Assembly (NCBI GenBank): GCA_022266195.1
Contig: WHVY01000001.1
Span: 18,848,001-18,912,000, forward strand
Source of the DNA: Tetranychus cinnabarinus
Taxonomy: Eukaryota; Arthropoda; Arachnida; Trombidiformes; Tetranychidae
Direction: 5' to 3'
Length of the DNA stretch: 64,000 nucleotides
The first letter of the stretch is position 1, and each line of letters opens with the position of its first letter. Below the pieces are notes generated by a model. It had not been told where the DNA came from, ran no database searches, and saw only the letters and a program-made list of their open reading frames with translations. Made by a program: the position numbers and the translations under genes. Below, one piece after another: positions 39,611 to 50,832 of the stretch.

Positions 39611-41104
39611 TTTGCATTATCAATAGTTAATTGATTTGTGCCATTCTTTCAATGACTCTCTAAGCATAATTTCTTCTTACCTCATTTTGAGCAAGACAAA
39701 ATCGATCCATCAAGACACATGATCTCACCAATTAAGACATTTTTTCACACAAGAACTTACAGAGTAATTACAGGTATCTTAAATATGATTTTGGACAGTT
39801 TTTTACGCTCTAAATGTTACAATTTTGTTTTACCATGAAAACATTTAAATAACAATTAATTTTTGTAAAAGTATTAAACAAGTTTCACAAGAAAAGGCTA
39901 GAAAAGAGTTTCAAAAAATATTTGCATTGGTCGATTGAATTGGTCGTTGGAGCTCTCACTCAACAAGAATACGCCACGTATCTGGGAACATGAAACATTT
40001 CTAAGATTGACCCAAGCTCTCGAATCTTTTACGAAATTTTTAGTACTATGGATAAATACGAGTAAAAATGCATAATGTATAACCTCAATATAATCAACAT
40101 TGGTATCACTTGAACATGGTCATAAAAATTAATCTATGGTATAATCCATTGTTGGTGGTAAATTTGAATTTTTTAAATCAAATTGTATCATATCATTAAA
40201 TCGAAGCTGGGAATCTTTAAACTTAATATATTTTGCTGAAAGAACGAGAAGTCACTTCATGGAAACACTGGCATAGAAGAAGATCGTCTCCTCCAATATT
40301 TTAACTTATCATAACCTTCGCTCAAGTTGTTAATAATAAGATGAAAATAGCGATTTTAACAGATATATAAAACTGATTAAATAATCTTCGGGAACTAAAT
40401 TATCAAAAATTCTGTCAATTCAGCTTGTGCGATGCGGTAAACCATTTCAGTTTTCAGTTATTTTTTCATTCTATAAAGTCATACAATTAACAAGTTTTTG
40501 TTCAACTATCTTTACATTATAATTTAACTCAAAATCTGAATTTGAATAAGTTCTCAGTGTTTGATGATAACAACCGAGTAATAGGTTAGCTATAAGTTTT
40601 TGTTTAAAGTGGATTGATTTATATGTATCAAAGAAAAGAACGGAATCTTTGTCACATTTAAATTTGAAATCTTGTACACTGTGAAGTACAAAAGTTCAGA
40701 GAAAATGATAGGGAAAAGATACATGAGATATATTGAAGAATCAATATTGTTTACACATTATATTTAGTGTTAACATAAACTTTTTTGAAGAAAATTTTTA
40801 ATCTAACATGATATATATGACAACGATTAAAATGATGTGGACAGATCATTAAAATTTAAGACTATATAGAATCACATTTTTCAGGATTAAATGGTCTGTT
40901 GAGAAATGCCTCGGCGTTTCATGTTATCAATTAGAAATATCGAGTTTTATTAAAGTAGAATCAAATATTTTCGAAATGAACATATTTGTCATGATAATCA
41001 TTGCACGGGGAAAATTTTTGATTATACTTTCTGGCAGTGAATTATTAAAATGTATTGGCGATTTTTATGGTTTTTTTGGTAAGAAAATCATCAGCAGTTG
41101 TAAC
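39611..41104. other. Convergent intergenic region, ATG5 and RYBP 3' ends
   Basis: Should contain both 3' untranslated regions. No exon, repeat or RNA gene recognised. Confidence 0.5.
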
Positions 41105-42099
41105 CTAATCCTTTTCTTTCTTATTGGCAGCTTGTCGATAAGTTTTCTTGGTCGTTTTAGGTTTCTTCTTTGGTTGAAATTCAGTGATAATGACCGTTAC
41201 ATTGTTCACTGTAACAGCTTGAGCCAAAAAGTTGGTTCGATCAATGTTTTTCAACTTCATTTTTGATTCCATTTTGGTAGATTTCACTGAATTCTCACGA
41301 GATTTAGTAGTTTTGGTTGAGTTGTTAGGCGAATGGTTTGTTGGTGAGCCATGTTGATGATGATTAGTGGGCGAAGATTGTTGATTATGATTGCTATGAT
41401 TCGATGAAACATGAGAATGATGATTGTGATTATGTTGGTTAACACTTGGGCCAGCTTCATCTACTCCCTCGTCAGATTTATTACTAGATGATTTACAAGC
41501 TCCTTTACCACCCTTAATCCGAGTTTCTCTGGGTTCTTTGCCTTCACCTTTGGACTCTTTACCTTTGGCCTCGATCGTATGATCATCTTGAACTTCTTTT
41601 GGTTCCTTGAGTAAACTTTTGTTAGATTCTTTAGATTTTGACTCTCTGGTTTCTCTGCCATCAACCTGAAAATGGATGGGAAAAAACGGATAATAAAAAA
41701 CGATTACTTATTGAGCTCAATATTTCAGCGGGAAAAATTTACCTTATCAGCATCTTTTGAACTATTGAAAGAATCACTTGTATCTTTCAAATCACAAAAT
41801 GATTTATTTGATTTTAGAAGCTTTTGGTGGATTTGTATCTGCTGTTTTTTCACTTGTTGAGCAACCAAGTCGTGGTTATATCTTGGTTTCCTTGTACTGG
41901 TTCCTTTACAGACATCACACATTAAACATTTAAAAGCTTCCTGTGAATTACGATAAGTACAAACTGAACATTCCCAAGTATTGTCATCCTCAATCAGCAT
42001 ATCACCATCACTGTTACCACTTGAAGGAATGTTACATGCTTTTTTGCTTGGTTTATTTGATTTCTTTCCACGAAGATGGGCTCGTTCATGTTTATCCAT
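41105..42099 (-). CDS. RYBP: RYBP/YAF2 homologue (PRC1-associated zinc-finger protein)
   Basis: Two coding exons on the minus strand, 41743-42099 and 41105-41665, phase 0, about 305 residues. The N-terminal RanBP2-type zinc finger reads TWECSVCTYRNSQEAFKCL, then MCDVCKGTSTRKPR and LVAQQVKKQQ, characteristic of RYBP/YAF2. The C-terminal conserved block NIDRTNFLAQAVTVNNVTVI followed by ITEF is the RING1/CBX-binding hairpin. Between them lies a charged region and a long low-complexity His/Asn/Ser stretch (NHNHHSHVSSNHSNHNQQ), which makes the protein longer than the roughly 230-residue vertebrate RYBP. Family role: subunit of variant Polycomb repressive complex 1, binding RING1 and ubiquitinated H2A. 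The start is the first ATG in the open frame. A further 5' exon is possible, because spliced-looking ATG-containing segments lie at 42601-42636 and 43184-43198, but no in-frame join was found. Confidence 0.88.
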
Positions 42100-43741
42100 A
42101 ATAAACCGTAGATGAACCAAATAATTGCTCTTAACCTCACACTTTCCTCCTTGTTCCTCTTTTCTTTCAGCTTATCGGGAAATAAGCTTAACATACAGTC
42201 GATCCTTTGGGCTTCAAAAGATCAAAAAACAACCTAGAATGAGAGGAAACAAAGAAAAATTACAGCTCACAGTCATATCAATTATCCTGGTGGGATATTA
42301 TCGAGATTACTCTGTTTGGTCTATGAAAACTAAGCATCTCGACAGCTAAAACAATTCGTAATCAATTTCATCTTCACTTATATCATTTAAGGTAGTTGAA
42401 ATCACCAGAAGATTGTTAATTAACTCAATAATAAAATACAACAGTGGAACTATCGCCTATTTCTTCGTTTTACTATGAAATACAAAAAATTAGGGTCATA
42501 AAACCTGCGTGAGTAGTGAAAGTGAGGCAAAAAAGAGAAGTTTGAAGATGAAACAGAAAACAGAGAATAAGAGTAACCGAAATATAAAAGCATAACTTAC
42601 CAAATAAAATTGAGAATCACACAAAATTACAGCCATTTCGAGAGAAGTTTAAGTTAAACATAACGAAAGTCCAGTTGGAACCAGGCTGACAAACATAGAA
42701 GATCAATGAACTTTTGTTATGTGATCTATTCCTAAATATCTCATATAACAGAGATTTTTTCTTGTTGCATTTGCGAATGCGTGTAACCGCATAAGTAACT
42801 TGAAAGCCAACTCGTAATGAACCATAACTTGAAAATCAAATTCACTCCAATCCAGTGAATTTAATGCACTAATGAAGTGTATGTTTAACGCAAAAAGCTA
42901 AATTGAAACTTATCCTCTTGAACATAAACCCTTTTTAAAAACGATAGACATCGATATATTAGTTAAAAGATATTTTCGATATCTGATGACATTTGATTGA
43001 AAAAGTTTGAAATTCTCGCTTCAACAAAATGTTACAATATATTGTTGGTCTATGAGATTTGTGTAATTTAGTGATCAATTAAACTAGAAGCTATAGTGAA
43101 TCATAATCGTTACATTAATCCGTTCTGGTTGTTCAATGAAGCAAAATGTGTTAACAAATGAAAAGCTCACATTTATCTTCTTACCTTTTCTTCTGCCATT
43201 TGTTAATCTTGTTTTATGATGATATTCAGCTCACCATTCAACCAGAACTTTCCATTAGCTTCTGATAATAATCATTGTTTACAATTTGAAAACTAAAGTA
43301 AATAATTAATTAAAACATACGATCATATTAAAAAGTTAAAAGGTGTAAAGTTAGATTCTATTGGCTAGTCAGTATCGGATATGGCAATAGCTGATATGGA
43401 ATTACCAGTATGATACTGGCAGTATCTGATATTTTTATTAATATTTTTTTTGTCAACAAACCAAGTTTATTTCTGGCTTTGATTTTTTCTTTATTTAATA
43501 AATTAAGGAACATTCAATGGAATTTAGATCAAGATTAAATAGATAATTTTTCAATTTATGTTGTTTCTTGTACTTTAAAAAATATCTTTTTACAGTTCGT
43601 TATTTATTGATAACCCACCGGAGAGGATTGCTTTTCGAGTTTTGTTTTCATTGTGTAGTCAAAAATCTTGACTCAAAATTGTTTTTTAAACCTTTGCCTT
43701 TTAATAATTTTAAGCTCATTAGATAATTTTTTATAAAAGAA
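42100..43741. other. Divergent promoter region, RYBP and KCTD
   Basis: Probably carries RYBP 5' untranslated exons: donor-like GTAAG sites on the minus strand follow 42601 and 43184, and an acceptor precedes 42236. A cluster of short palindromes and direct repeats lies at 43371-43432. Confidence 0.45.
43371..43432. repeat. Short palindrome/direct-repeat cluster
   Basis: AGTATCGGATAT (43371-43382) and AGTATCTGATAT (43421-43432) form a direct repeat around a perfect hairpin CCAGTATGATACTGG (43405-43419), with another CTGATAT between. Non-coding, about 310 bases upstream of the KCTD start codon. Confidence 0.6.
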
Positions 43742-44386
43742 ATGTCTTCTGGAGAGGATAAACAAAGTATGATCACTTCTCCTGTCGATCAACAATATTC
43801 ACTGAACAATAATTCTCTCAATAGCAACAACAAATGGGTTCGATTAAATGTTGGTGGATCTATTTTCATGACCACTCGATCTACTCTCTGCCGTGATCCT
43901 AAATCATTTTTATACAGGTTGTGTGAAGAAGACCCGTCACTTGGAAGTGATAAGGATGAATCAGGAGCTTATCTCATTGATCGCGATCCTACTTATTTTG
44001 GTCCAATTTTAAATTTTCTTCGTCATGGGAAATTAATCATTAATAAGGATTTATCTGAAGAAGGTGTTTTAGAGGAAGCAGAATTTTACAATATAACTGA
44101 TTTAATCAAAATATGCAAACAACGGATATCTGAGTCAAAGCAAAAAAGTGACCTGGAGAAACATGTCTACAGAGTTATCCAATGTGGAACTGAAGAGCTT
44201 ACTCAAATGGTTTCAACCATGTCTGATGGTTGGAAATTTGAACAACTTATCCCAATACCTAATGGTTTCAGTTCTGGGGTCGAGTTTTTATGTGTTGTTT
44301 CAAGAGCATTTACGAATTCGATCAAAATGTTTGACGAGAACTCTGATCGAGCCAAAATGATTCAACAAAAAGCATCGAGAATGTAA
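43742..44386 (+). CDS. inc: KCTD2/5/17-type BTB adaptor (insomniac homologue)
   Basis: Intronless 214-residue protein. After a polar N-terminus of about 30 residues comes a T1/BTB domain: KWVRLNVGGSIFMTTRSTLC, DPKSFLYRLC, GAYLIDRDPTYFGPILNFLR, HGKLIINKDLSEEGVLEEAE and FYNITDLI. The C-terminal domain keeps HVYRVIQCGTEELTQMVSTM, SDGWKFEQL and the end KASRM, specific for the KCTD2/5/17 group. These proteins form pentamers and act as substrate adaptors for Cullin-3 ubiquitin ligases; in Drosophila, insomniac affects sleep and synaptic homeostasis. Length is close to the family's 211-234 residues. Confidence 0.96.
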   Translation: MSSGEDKQSMITSPVDQQYSLNNNSLNSNNKWVRLNVGGSIFMTTRSTLCRDPKSFLYRLCEEDPSLGSDKDESGAYLIDRDPTYFGPILNFLRHGKLIINKDLSEEGVLEEAEFYNITDLIKICKQRISESKQKSDLEKHVYRVIQCGTEELTQMVSTMSDGWKFEQLIPIPNGFSSGVEFLCVVSRAFTNSIKMFDENSDRAKMIQQKASRM

Positions 44387-44993
44387 ATTTTGTACCTCAA
44401 TCATCAAATTATTGGTTGAGCTAATTATTATCATCTATTTGTATATATATCTATATATATATGTATAAATTATTACTCAATTTTATATTGAAGTTGATTA
44501 TCCTGGTTAAAAACTCATGTTTGTAATCAATCGCGATCAATTAGTCGTGATCAGTGCAAGTTTACTATGTGGTGGGTTGATATAAACCTGATAACACGAA
44601 AACGAAATTTTTAGCGAAATAAAAATTAACTCAATGACAGAGACTACACTGACAATGAATAAAATTTCAAGAAAGATTCACAAAAATTTAATTTCACTAC
44701 TTATTCATTACTTTCACTCTATCATGACTTTTTACTACAGAATTTTACACTCGTTGTGCATTGAAAATAAAATTTTAGTAATATTAATTCGATATTGTAT
44801 TGAAAATATCTAACCGAATAAATGTACGAATAGACGAATCAAAATATTAGTAGTCCAAAATGATAAACAACAATGGAGTGGCAATAAACCTTAGTTTTAC
44901 TAAAGTAATATAAACTGTACTTATGTTGTGATTGTCTTTGTCACAACTATCATTTTACATTACATCAATGTGCTACAAATATATTGAATATAT
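44387..44993. other. Convergent intergenic region with TA microsatellite
   Basis: Holds the KCTD and mL38 3' ends. A TATATATC/TATATATA run at about 44440-44467 is the only structure seen. Confidence 0.5.
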
Positions 44994-46862
44994 TTACTTT
45001 TTACTTTCTACTTTTTCTAGTTCTTTCAAATCTCTTTGTGCTTCCTCTCTTCTCTGTGCTTTGATGTCATCGTCTTGAATACGCAAACTTGGTTGTTCAT
45101 TTAAGGGAATAACCCATTTGCTTTCTCTGTGAGGTCTGCGGACACCATGACGCCATGGATATCTGCTAGGATATCGTAAAGCGGCTGCAAATGGCCAAAT
45201 AGGATAATCGAGATCTTCATTGTTATTTAGAGGTTTAATAGCAGATACGTTTCGGAGATGTCTCCATCTTCCAAGTTTGTTACGTTTCTTCCAAATGTTG
45301 TTCCATGCCCAACTTGGTACAGCAAATCGCTCATCAGAACCAGGAACTCGAGGATGTATATTAGGGGGCAATTTGGGAGGATGAATAATAGTTCTATAAT
45401 CAAATGGATCTATTTCTTTCAATCTCTCCAATATTGCTTCCTTATTCATCTCTTTTGGATCTCGATAAGCATCCAAATATATGTTAAAAGCAGCAGAAGA
45501 TGGATATTTAGCTTGATCTGCGAGTTTTTCTTTAGGTTGGATATATTCATAAGTCGGTTCTCTCATGTTCAAAATATTGTAGAAAATGTCCCGACAAGAT
45601 TCATCCCATGAAGATTGGAACCACGACAAACCAACAGGGGTTAATCCCTTGTCCAGTAAACTATTAAGATTGATAACCCGTTTTTTCAGTTCAACATCGT
45701 TAATCTCGGGTAGCTCTTTTGGTTCTTTTGATTGTAATAACATAAAAACATAACGATGATAACCAAAACCATTGAATGCATAAGGAGGTATGAAAGAGAT
45801 AACTTCTTTATGTACAGTTGATCCATCAGATTGGTTATGAATGTTAGAAACCATCCAATGACAAACAGGATCGGATTTACCAAATTGAGAATCTAAATTT
45901 AATAATGCTAAAGTGTAAAAATTATTACTATCACCGAGCAGATTAATCCCATTTGGCAAGACTTTTTGGAAATCCTCAAATGATAATGTTTTTCCATTTA
46001 AAAGACTAGTATCAATGACAACATCTGGTTTAACTTTTGTATAAAAAGGTTTGATGTGATTTCCTCTATAGACTGGCGAAACTGTTAATTCTTCAGATTT
46101 ACTATCTGTGTCAACAGCGAATTCAATGGTCATCGGTACAACTGGGTGAAAATATTTAACATCCAATAAATTAGGAGGATCCACTTTTCTGGAACCAGGA
46201 CTGAATTTAACAAGTTCGTCTTCCGTCCAATCTCTTTCCATTTGCGGCCAGTAATCAACTTTTTTGTGAGGTAAAGTTTTATCAGCTTTTCGTTCCAAAT
46301 TGTTACTAATAAAGAAAAAGAAATACATTTAGTAAATTCAAAACATTTCTAAAAATATAGAAACATACCTGAATAAATGTTCATAAATAGCATAATGGTT
46401 GGCCAAATCAGTTATAGCACTTATACCTGATTTGCTGCGAAGATAAGCGTAGTTTAGAGCATCATAAGAGTAAGACAATTTGATTTGTTTTGTTTCCAGC
46501 ATCTTCAAAAGTTCATCTTCAGTCAGATTAGCTTCAGAATCAATAATCGGGTTGGATCTCTGTGCTGCAGCAGCATTAGCCTCACGCCTTTGCCGTCGAG
46601 AAACTGGGGCTAATGCTGGTATATCTAAACCGACGTTTACCATGTTAATACCTTTTTCATATTGATTTTTTTCTCTCAAAATCGATTCCAATGATGGGTA
46701 AAACACTTGATGAGACTTGTAGTAATTTGGAGGAAAGGGTAAACCAGGATTTTTGTACCAATAACGTAATCCTCTGGCTTGAAGAGAGAAAAAACAATTA
46801 TCTTTCAAAAGATTTAAAAGTCTGGTAGTTTTGGAACCAGATTCTAATAATCTTGGTAACAT
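44994..46862 (-). CDS. mRpL38: Mitochondrial large ribosomal subunit protein mL38
   Basis: Two exons on the minus strand, 46369-46862 and 44994-46305, joined through a split AG|T serine codon, about 600 residues. The N-terminus is basic with a leucine-rich start (MLPRLLESGSKTTRLLNLLK), compatible with a mitochondrial targeting sequence. The middle is a PEBP-like domain (YTLALLNLDS, DPVCHWMVSNI, FIPPYAFNGFGYHRYVFMLL), diagnostic of mL38, followed by a long C-terminal extension with RYPSRYPWRHGVRRPHRESK and an acidic/basic helix at the end. mL38 is a metazoan mitoribosome subunit at the central protuberance. It is somewhat longer than the human protein (380 residues); the extra length is mainly C-terminal. 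A degraded partial copy lies at about 50207-50483. Confidence 0.92.
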
Positions 46863-47262
46863 TTTTAATTATAAACAATAAACAATGCAAAAGTAAACAA
46901 AATTCAAAATGAATTCTAACAATCACATTGTACTCATTTTTTTAGTCATGTTTTTCTTGTGAATAACAGCTGGGCTATTTTCACAGCTTTCAGTTCAAGA
47001 GTAAAACTGATAAGATTTGAGATTTGAGATTTTTAATTTCAATCTCACAAAATCTGCTTAAACAAATCTAATGTGTTTTATTAATTGCTATTAGTTAAAG
47101 ATCAAATTTTCTTCCGTTACATTTTAACCCATTTTTTACTATTGAAACTCATTGGAACAACGACTTTTTGAATTCTTTTTTGTTGCTTAACCAGATTTGT
47201 TATTGAAATAAACCTATCAATATATGCCAACCGGTGGTGTAAATATATCCTCCTGATTTAAT
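46863..47262. promoter_or_regulatory. Divergent promoter between mL38 and PDCD10
   Basis: Only 400 bp separate the two start codons, so this is a natural bidirectional promoter. It contains GCTGGGCTATTTTCACAGCT (46969-46988), followed at once by TTTCAGTTC, which contains an arthropod-type TCAGT initiator. A version of the GGGCTATTTTCACAGC element recurs at 52372-52391 and, more weakly, at 48361-48390. The promoter role is inferred from position only. Confidence 0.45.
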
Positions 47263-48218
47263 ATGAATTCTGAAAATTCGATGTACCAAGAACGATCTTC
47301 CATTGCAGCTCATTTGGTTGTGCCTATCCTGATCAAACCGATACTTCAAAAGTTGGAGCGAGAAAGTGTTGATTGTGCTCATGCCATAAGATCTGCCTTG
47401 ATCAAGGTAAACATTTGTGGTCAATCTAATTGGTCATATGATTTAATCAAATCTATATATTTTCTTTGTTTTCTCATTCAGGCTGAGCATTCTTCTCCTG
47501 GAATTCTGCTTGAATTAGTGAATGCTATGGTGAAGAAAGCTGATATCTCGGTAAATATTATTGAGTCCCTGTTAAGGCTTCAAGGGACCATTCCTGAATT
47601 TGATGGTTGGTAATCGTTTATTTTTGTTTTTGTTTGATTGTTGATAAAACTAAGATACTTATACAATACTTTTCATCATTCAATTTTACAGATTATTTTA
47701 TTCGCCGTCGTGAAGAACCTTTCCAAGAATTGAATAAAAAATCAGTCATCTTAAGGAAAATTTTGTCTCGCATACCCGATGAAATTAATGACAGGCCAAT
47801 CTTCCTTGCCACTATAAAGTAAATTCATTTTTTAATGTTAAAAATACAAATGTAATTTAATGCCTATTTTTCATATCTCAATCATTATAGAGAAATTGCC
47901 AGTGCTATCAAGAAAATTATGGACTGTATCAATGGAATTTCTAGCTATACTTATGACATTTCTGACAAACAAGTATTAGACATTCGTAAACGTGAATTCA
48001 TCAAATATTCCAAAAGATTTAGTACCACACTTAAAGAATTTTTCAAAGAAGGAGAGTAAGTATCATGTACAAAAAACTTAAGAATGTTTTAAATTTTAAT
48101 CCTTATGTAATCCTTTTTTTACAGGTGCACAAGCGTTTACATCAGTGCAGCTCACCTCATTCATCAAACCAATCTTCTTCATATTACGGTCAAAGATAAA
48201 TGCGATCATCTCCATTAA
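47263..48218 (+). CDS. PDCD10: Programmed cell death 10 / CCM3
   Basis: Five exons, 47263-47406, 47482-47605, 47692-47818, 47891-48055 and 48125-48218, with matching phases, about 217 residues (human 212). Family blocks: the N-terminal dimerisation helices with AAHLVVPILIKPILQKLER, then KADISVNIIESLLRLQG, the linker DYFIRRREEPFQELNKKS, LRKILSRIPDEINDR, and the C-terminal FAT-homology helices (KEIASAIKKIMDCIN onward, then KREFIKYSKRFSTTLKEFF and SAAHLIHQTNLL). PDCD10/CCM3 links GCKIII kinases (MST4/STK24/25) to the STRIPAK phosphatase complex and to CCM2 in vascular and junctional signalling; insects use it in tubular organ growth. Start chosen at the ATG directly before the conserved N-terminal helix. 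Confidence 0.95.
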
Positions 48219-48955
48219 TAATCTATGCAAAACTGTCCAAAACTTTATTAGTTATTGTTAAAGTAAATACGTTATTTAAAATTTTAATACGAATATTTAT
48301 ATTCTATGCTAAAAAAATTAAATGATTAGATCACTTTTTGATAAATCATATTTTTGTCGGAAATAATAGCTGAACTATTCTCATGGATTCTGTATGCAGA
48401 AATAAACCATTACATATTCAATCAGTTCAATTCTTTTCTCACAAACCTAATTACTCAGTGTATGTTTCAAGTTTCTGTTGATTATAATTTCGCCCACTTA
48501 TCATCATAAGAAGCAGTAAAATACAATATTACTGTATTTCGCGTATAACCCACGAAAATAATTGATCTTAATATAATAAAATCTTGATTTTACTGGCGAA
48601 TGAAAATCAAAAATTTGTTTAAGTTTGAAAAGCGATATTGTTCACTTCTTAGGAATAAAACTCATTGCAGCATTTCATTTTTAAACTTCCCTCTTATTGT
48701 AACAAAAAATAACCGGTTATAATACCAGAACTGGTTACTGTTTTTCCCCCAACCAGCTAACCGGTTATCAGTAACGACTGGTTACTGATAAAGTACTGGC
48801 CTTTTACTGTCTTAAGTTTTTTCTTTTTGTTCCTATATCTTCGTAATCCTTTCAGTTTCTCATGCTTCAATTTCGTCTATAATTTTCATCCCTCTCTCTT
48901 CCTCTTTCTCCGGTTCCCTCGTTTTGTGGTTTCTTTGATTCAGCAATTGATCAAA
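48219..48955. other. Intergenic, PDCD10 to LMO4-like gene, with palindromic repeats
   Basis: Contains a diverged form of the GGGCTATTTTCACAGC element at 48361-48390, followed by CAGTTCAATTCTTTTCTCAC near 48424, which resembles the sequence just upstream of the FAM241 gene at 57921. From 48709 to 48800 there is a cluster of AACCGGTTAT and CTGGTTACTG repeats. The LMO4-like promoter and 5' leader lie at the right end. Confidence 0.5.
48709..48800. repeat. AACCGGTTAT / CTGGTTACTG palindrome cluster
   Basis: AACCGGTTAT occurs twice (about 48711 and 48759) around two copies of CTGGTTACTG (about 48731 and 48778), with further CCAG/CTGG and CAGTAAC pieces that allow several alternative hairpins. Non-coding, about 160-250 bases upstream of the LMO4-like start codon. 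Confidence 0.6.
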
Positions 48956-49941
48956 ATGTAAGTTTATACTGTTTATCGTTGATGATATTGAAATATCTGT
49001 CATTGATATTTGGAGAACTGTCAACACTGATTACTTGGTTGCATTGTTTTCCCTCTGAAATATTTTGTTTTGTCCTATGCATTCCCATGTTGCCATTTCA
49101 GGTGTTATGCTGATTTTATTGTTGATGGTTTTATTTTTGTTTATGTGAAATTTGATGGGTTTAATTTTTTATCATTTTCTCTATTCTCTTTTGCATTTTT
49201 TAGGAGATTATGTAGCGGTTGCAGTAAACCAATTATTGACAAATACATGTGGCAAATTAAAAACGATGATCGATTTTTTCATTGGAACTGTTTGAAATGT
49301 CAATGTTGCCAAACTATTTTAAAAGATCTATGTCATGTTAAGGATGGATCTATTCTTTGCAAAGAGGATTACAATAGGTTATTATACTTAATTTTCTCCC
49401 TCTCTTAATTTTGTTATTGCTTCTTGTAGTTTGTATGTCAAAAAGCAACGTGTTTTAATGTTTCATGTCCTGTCAAGCAATCGTAATTCATTCAAATATT
49501 TTCAACTGTAATTTTTTTCTATTCTTTAGACTCTGTGCACCTCGACAGTGCCATGGTTGCCGTAGTCCCATAGACAGTAATAAAGATTGGGTAATCAAGA
49601 TACCGGCAGCTTCGAATAAACAATATCACAACACACCAACAAGTGGATCCTCATATGTTTTATACCACCTTAGATGCATCAGATGTTGTTATTGTTCTAA
49701 AGATCTCAACCCTGGGGATCGTTATATACTTAACAAGGCTAATCAAACGTTGGTCTGTACTTCATCAGCCTGTTTAAACCATCATAACTCAACAGTTTAT
49801 TCTTCAGCCGTTTCATCTCCCTATGCATCATCCATGCCCCCTTCACCACTTCAACCTGCTCCTCCGCAACATCCTAAAATGTCTGTGCCAAGTGGAAGAG
49901 GAAGACGAGGTCGTGGTGGAGGAATGTACAAGAAGCAGTGA
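48956..49941 (+). CDS. LMO4: LIM-only protein, LMO4-like
   Basis: Three exons: the first ends at 48957 with AT, and the start ATG is completed by the G at 49204; then 49204-49377 and 49530-49941, about 195 residues. Two LIM domains follow at once: CSGCSKPIIDKYMWQIK, FFHWNCLKCQCCQ and ILCKEDY; then CHGCRSPIDSNKDWVIKI, YHLRCIRCCYCSKDLNPGDR and LVCTSSACLN. LKCxCCQ and PGDR are most like LMO4 by eye. The second LIM has a longer insert before YHLRC (NKQYHNTPTSGSS) and ends in Cys where LMO4 has Asp. A Ser/Pro-rich region and a short RGRRGRGGG tail are additions not found in vertebrate LMO4. LMO proteins are nuclear adaptors for LDB/CLIM and bHLH/GATA factors. No in-frame ATG occurs upstream in exon 1, supporting the split start codon. 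Confidence 0.87.
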
Positions 49942-50832
49942 TTTAGAAATGACGAAAAGAGAAACGTTTTTACTATTTTAAACTTAAAAGAGCGGAATCA
50001 AGACTTGACCCTTTGACATTACAATGCATGTTCAAGAGATTTATCATGTAAATAGCAACAGAGAATCAAATCTATCAATGGATTTACAACATTTTAATGC
50101 ACTTAATTTTACAAAGAATCCCCGTTGAATTCTTTGAGTTTACTTATTACCATCAATTCAAAACTATTATTCAACATTTTTACACTTATTGTATTGAGAA
50201 TTCATTTTTTCAGCTCAACATCGTTAATCTCGGGTAGCTCTTTTTGCTCTTTTGATTGTAATAAAAAAACATGACAATGCAATGCTTGCATTATAATTTA
50301 AAAAACTAATTTCTTCATGTACAGTTGATCAGCAAGACTGATTGTCAATTTTAGAAACCATCCAATTATATTCAGAATCAGATAACAAGGCAAAAAAGTC
50401 AAACTTTAGTTTAAACTGAATTTACAACAAATCATTAAAATTAATGATTAATCTAACCATTTTGAAATCTTCTAAACAGTTATGTCTTAGTTTGTATCAA
50501 TTACTCTTATTTATGCATCATCAGACATGGAGGATTGGAACATGTTTTTTTTTGCATCGTGGAGTGCATCAGCAACGATTTTAATAGGTCGGATTCAATG
50601 TTCAATCAATATTGAGAATATTTTAGTATTGAATGAAATCATATCAATTTATTAAAAGTTTAATTTCCTCTGAGAATCGACAGAAATGCCTTTGATCAGT
50701 TTTATAAATGAGATTTAATCATGGAAGAAAAATATATTTCTTTTATTATATTATCGATGTGAAATGGAAATGAATGATCAATTTATTCGGACTTTAATCG
50801 TTTAATGGTCGCAAATAGCAGTGAAAATATTA
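49942..50832. other. Convergent intergenic region, LMO4-like and MED19 3' ends
   Basis: Holds the two 3' untranslated regions and the mL38 pseudogene fragment at 50207-50483; otherwise AT-rich with nothing recognised. Confidence 0.5.
50207..50483 (-). pseudogene. Degraded partial copy of mL38
   Basis: CAACATCGTTAATCTCGGGT (50218-50237) and the following GCTCTTTTGATTGTAATAA, TTCATGTACAGTTGATC and TTAGAAACCATCCAAT match mL38 exon 2 around 45690-45860 in the same order and orientation; weaker similarity continues to about 50483 (TTTTGAAATCTTCTAAA against TTTTGGAAATCCTCAAA). Many indels destroy the frame. Same strand as the parent, about 4.5 kb away. Confidence 0.85.

Noticed and set aside
42236..43198. 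Extra coding 5' exons for RYBP (ATG at 43198 or 42636)
   Set aside because: Both have donors, but no join to the 41743-42099 frame avoids stops; more likely untranslated exons or chance.
44994..46862. Reading mL38 as a stand-alone PEBP signalling protein
   Set aside because: The long N- and C-terminal extensions around the PEBP domain are specific for mL38.
50518..50545. Further mL38-like piece (GGAGGATTGGAAC)
   Set aside because: Order is opposite to the gene and the match is too short.
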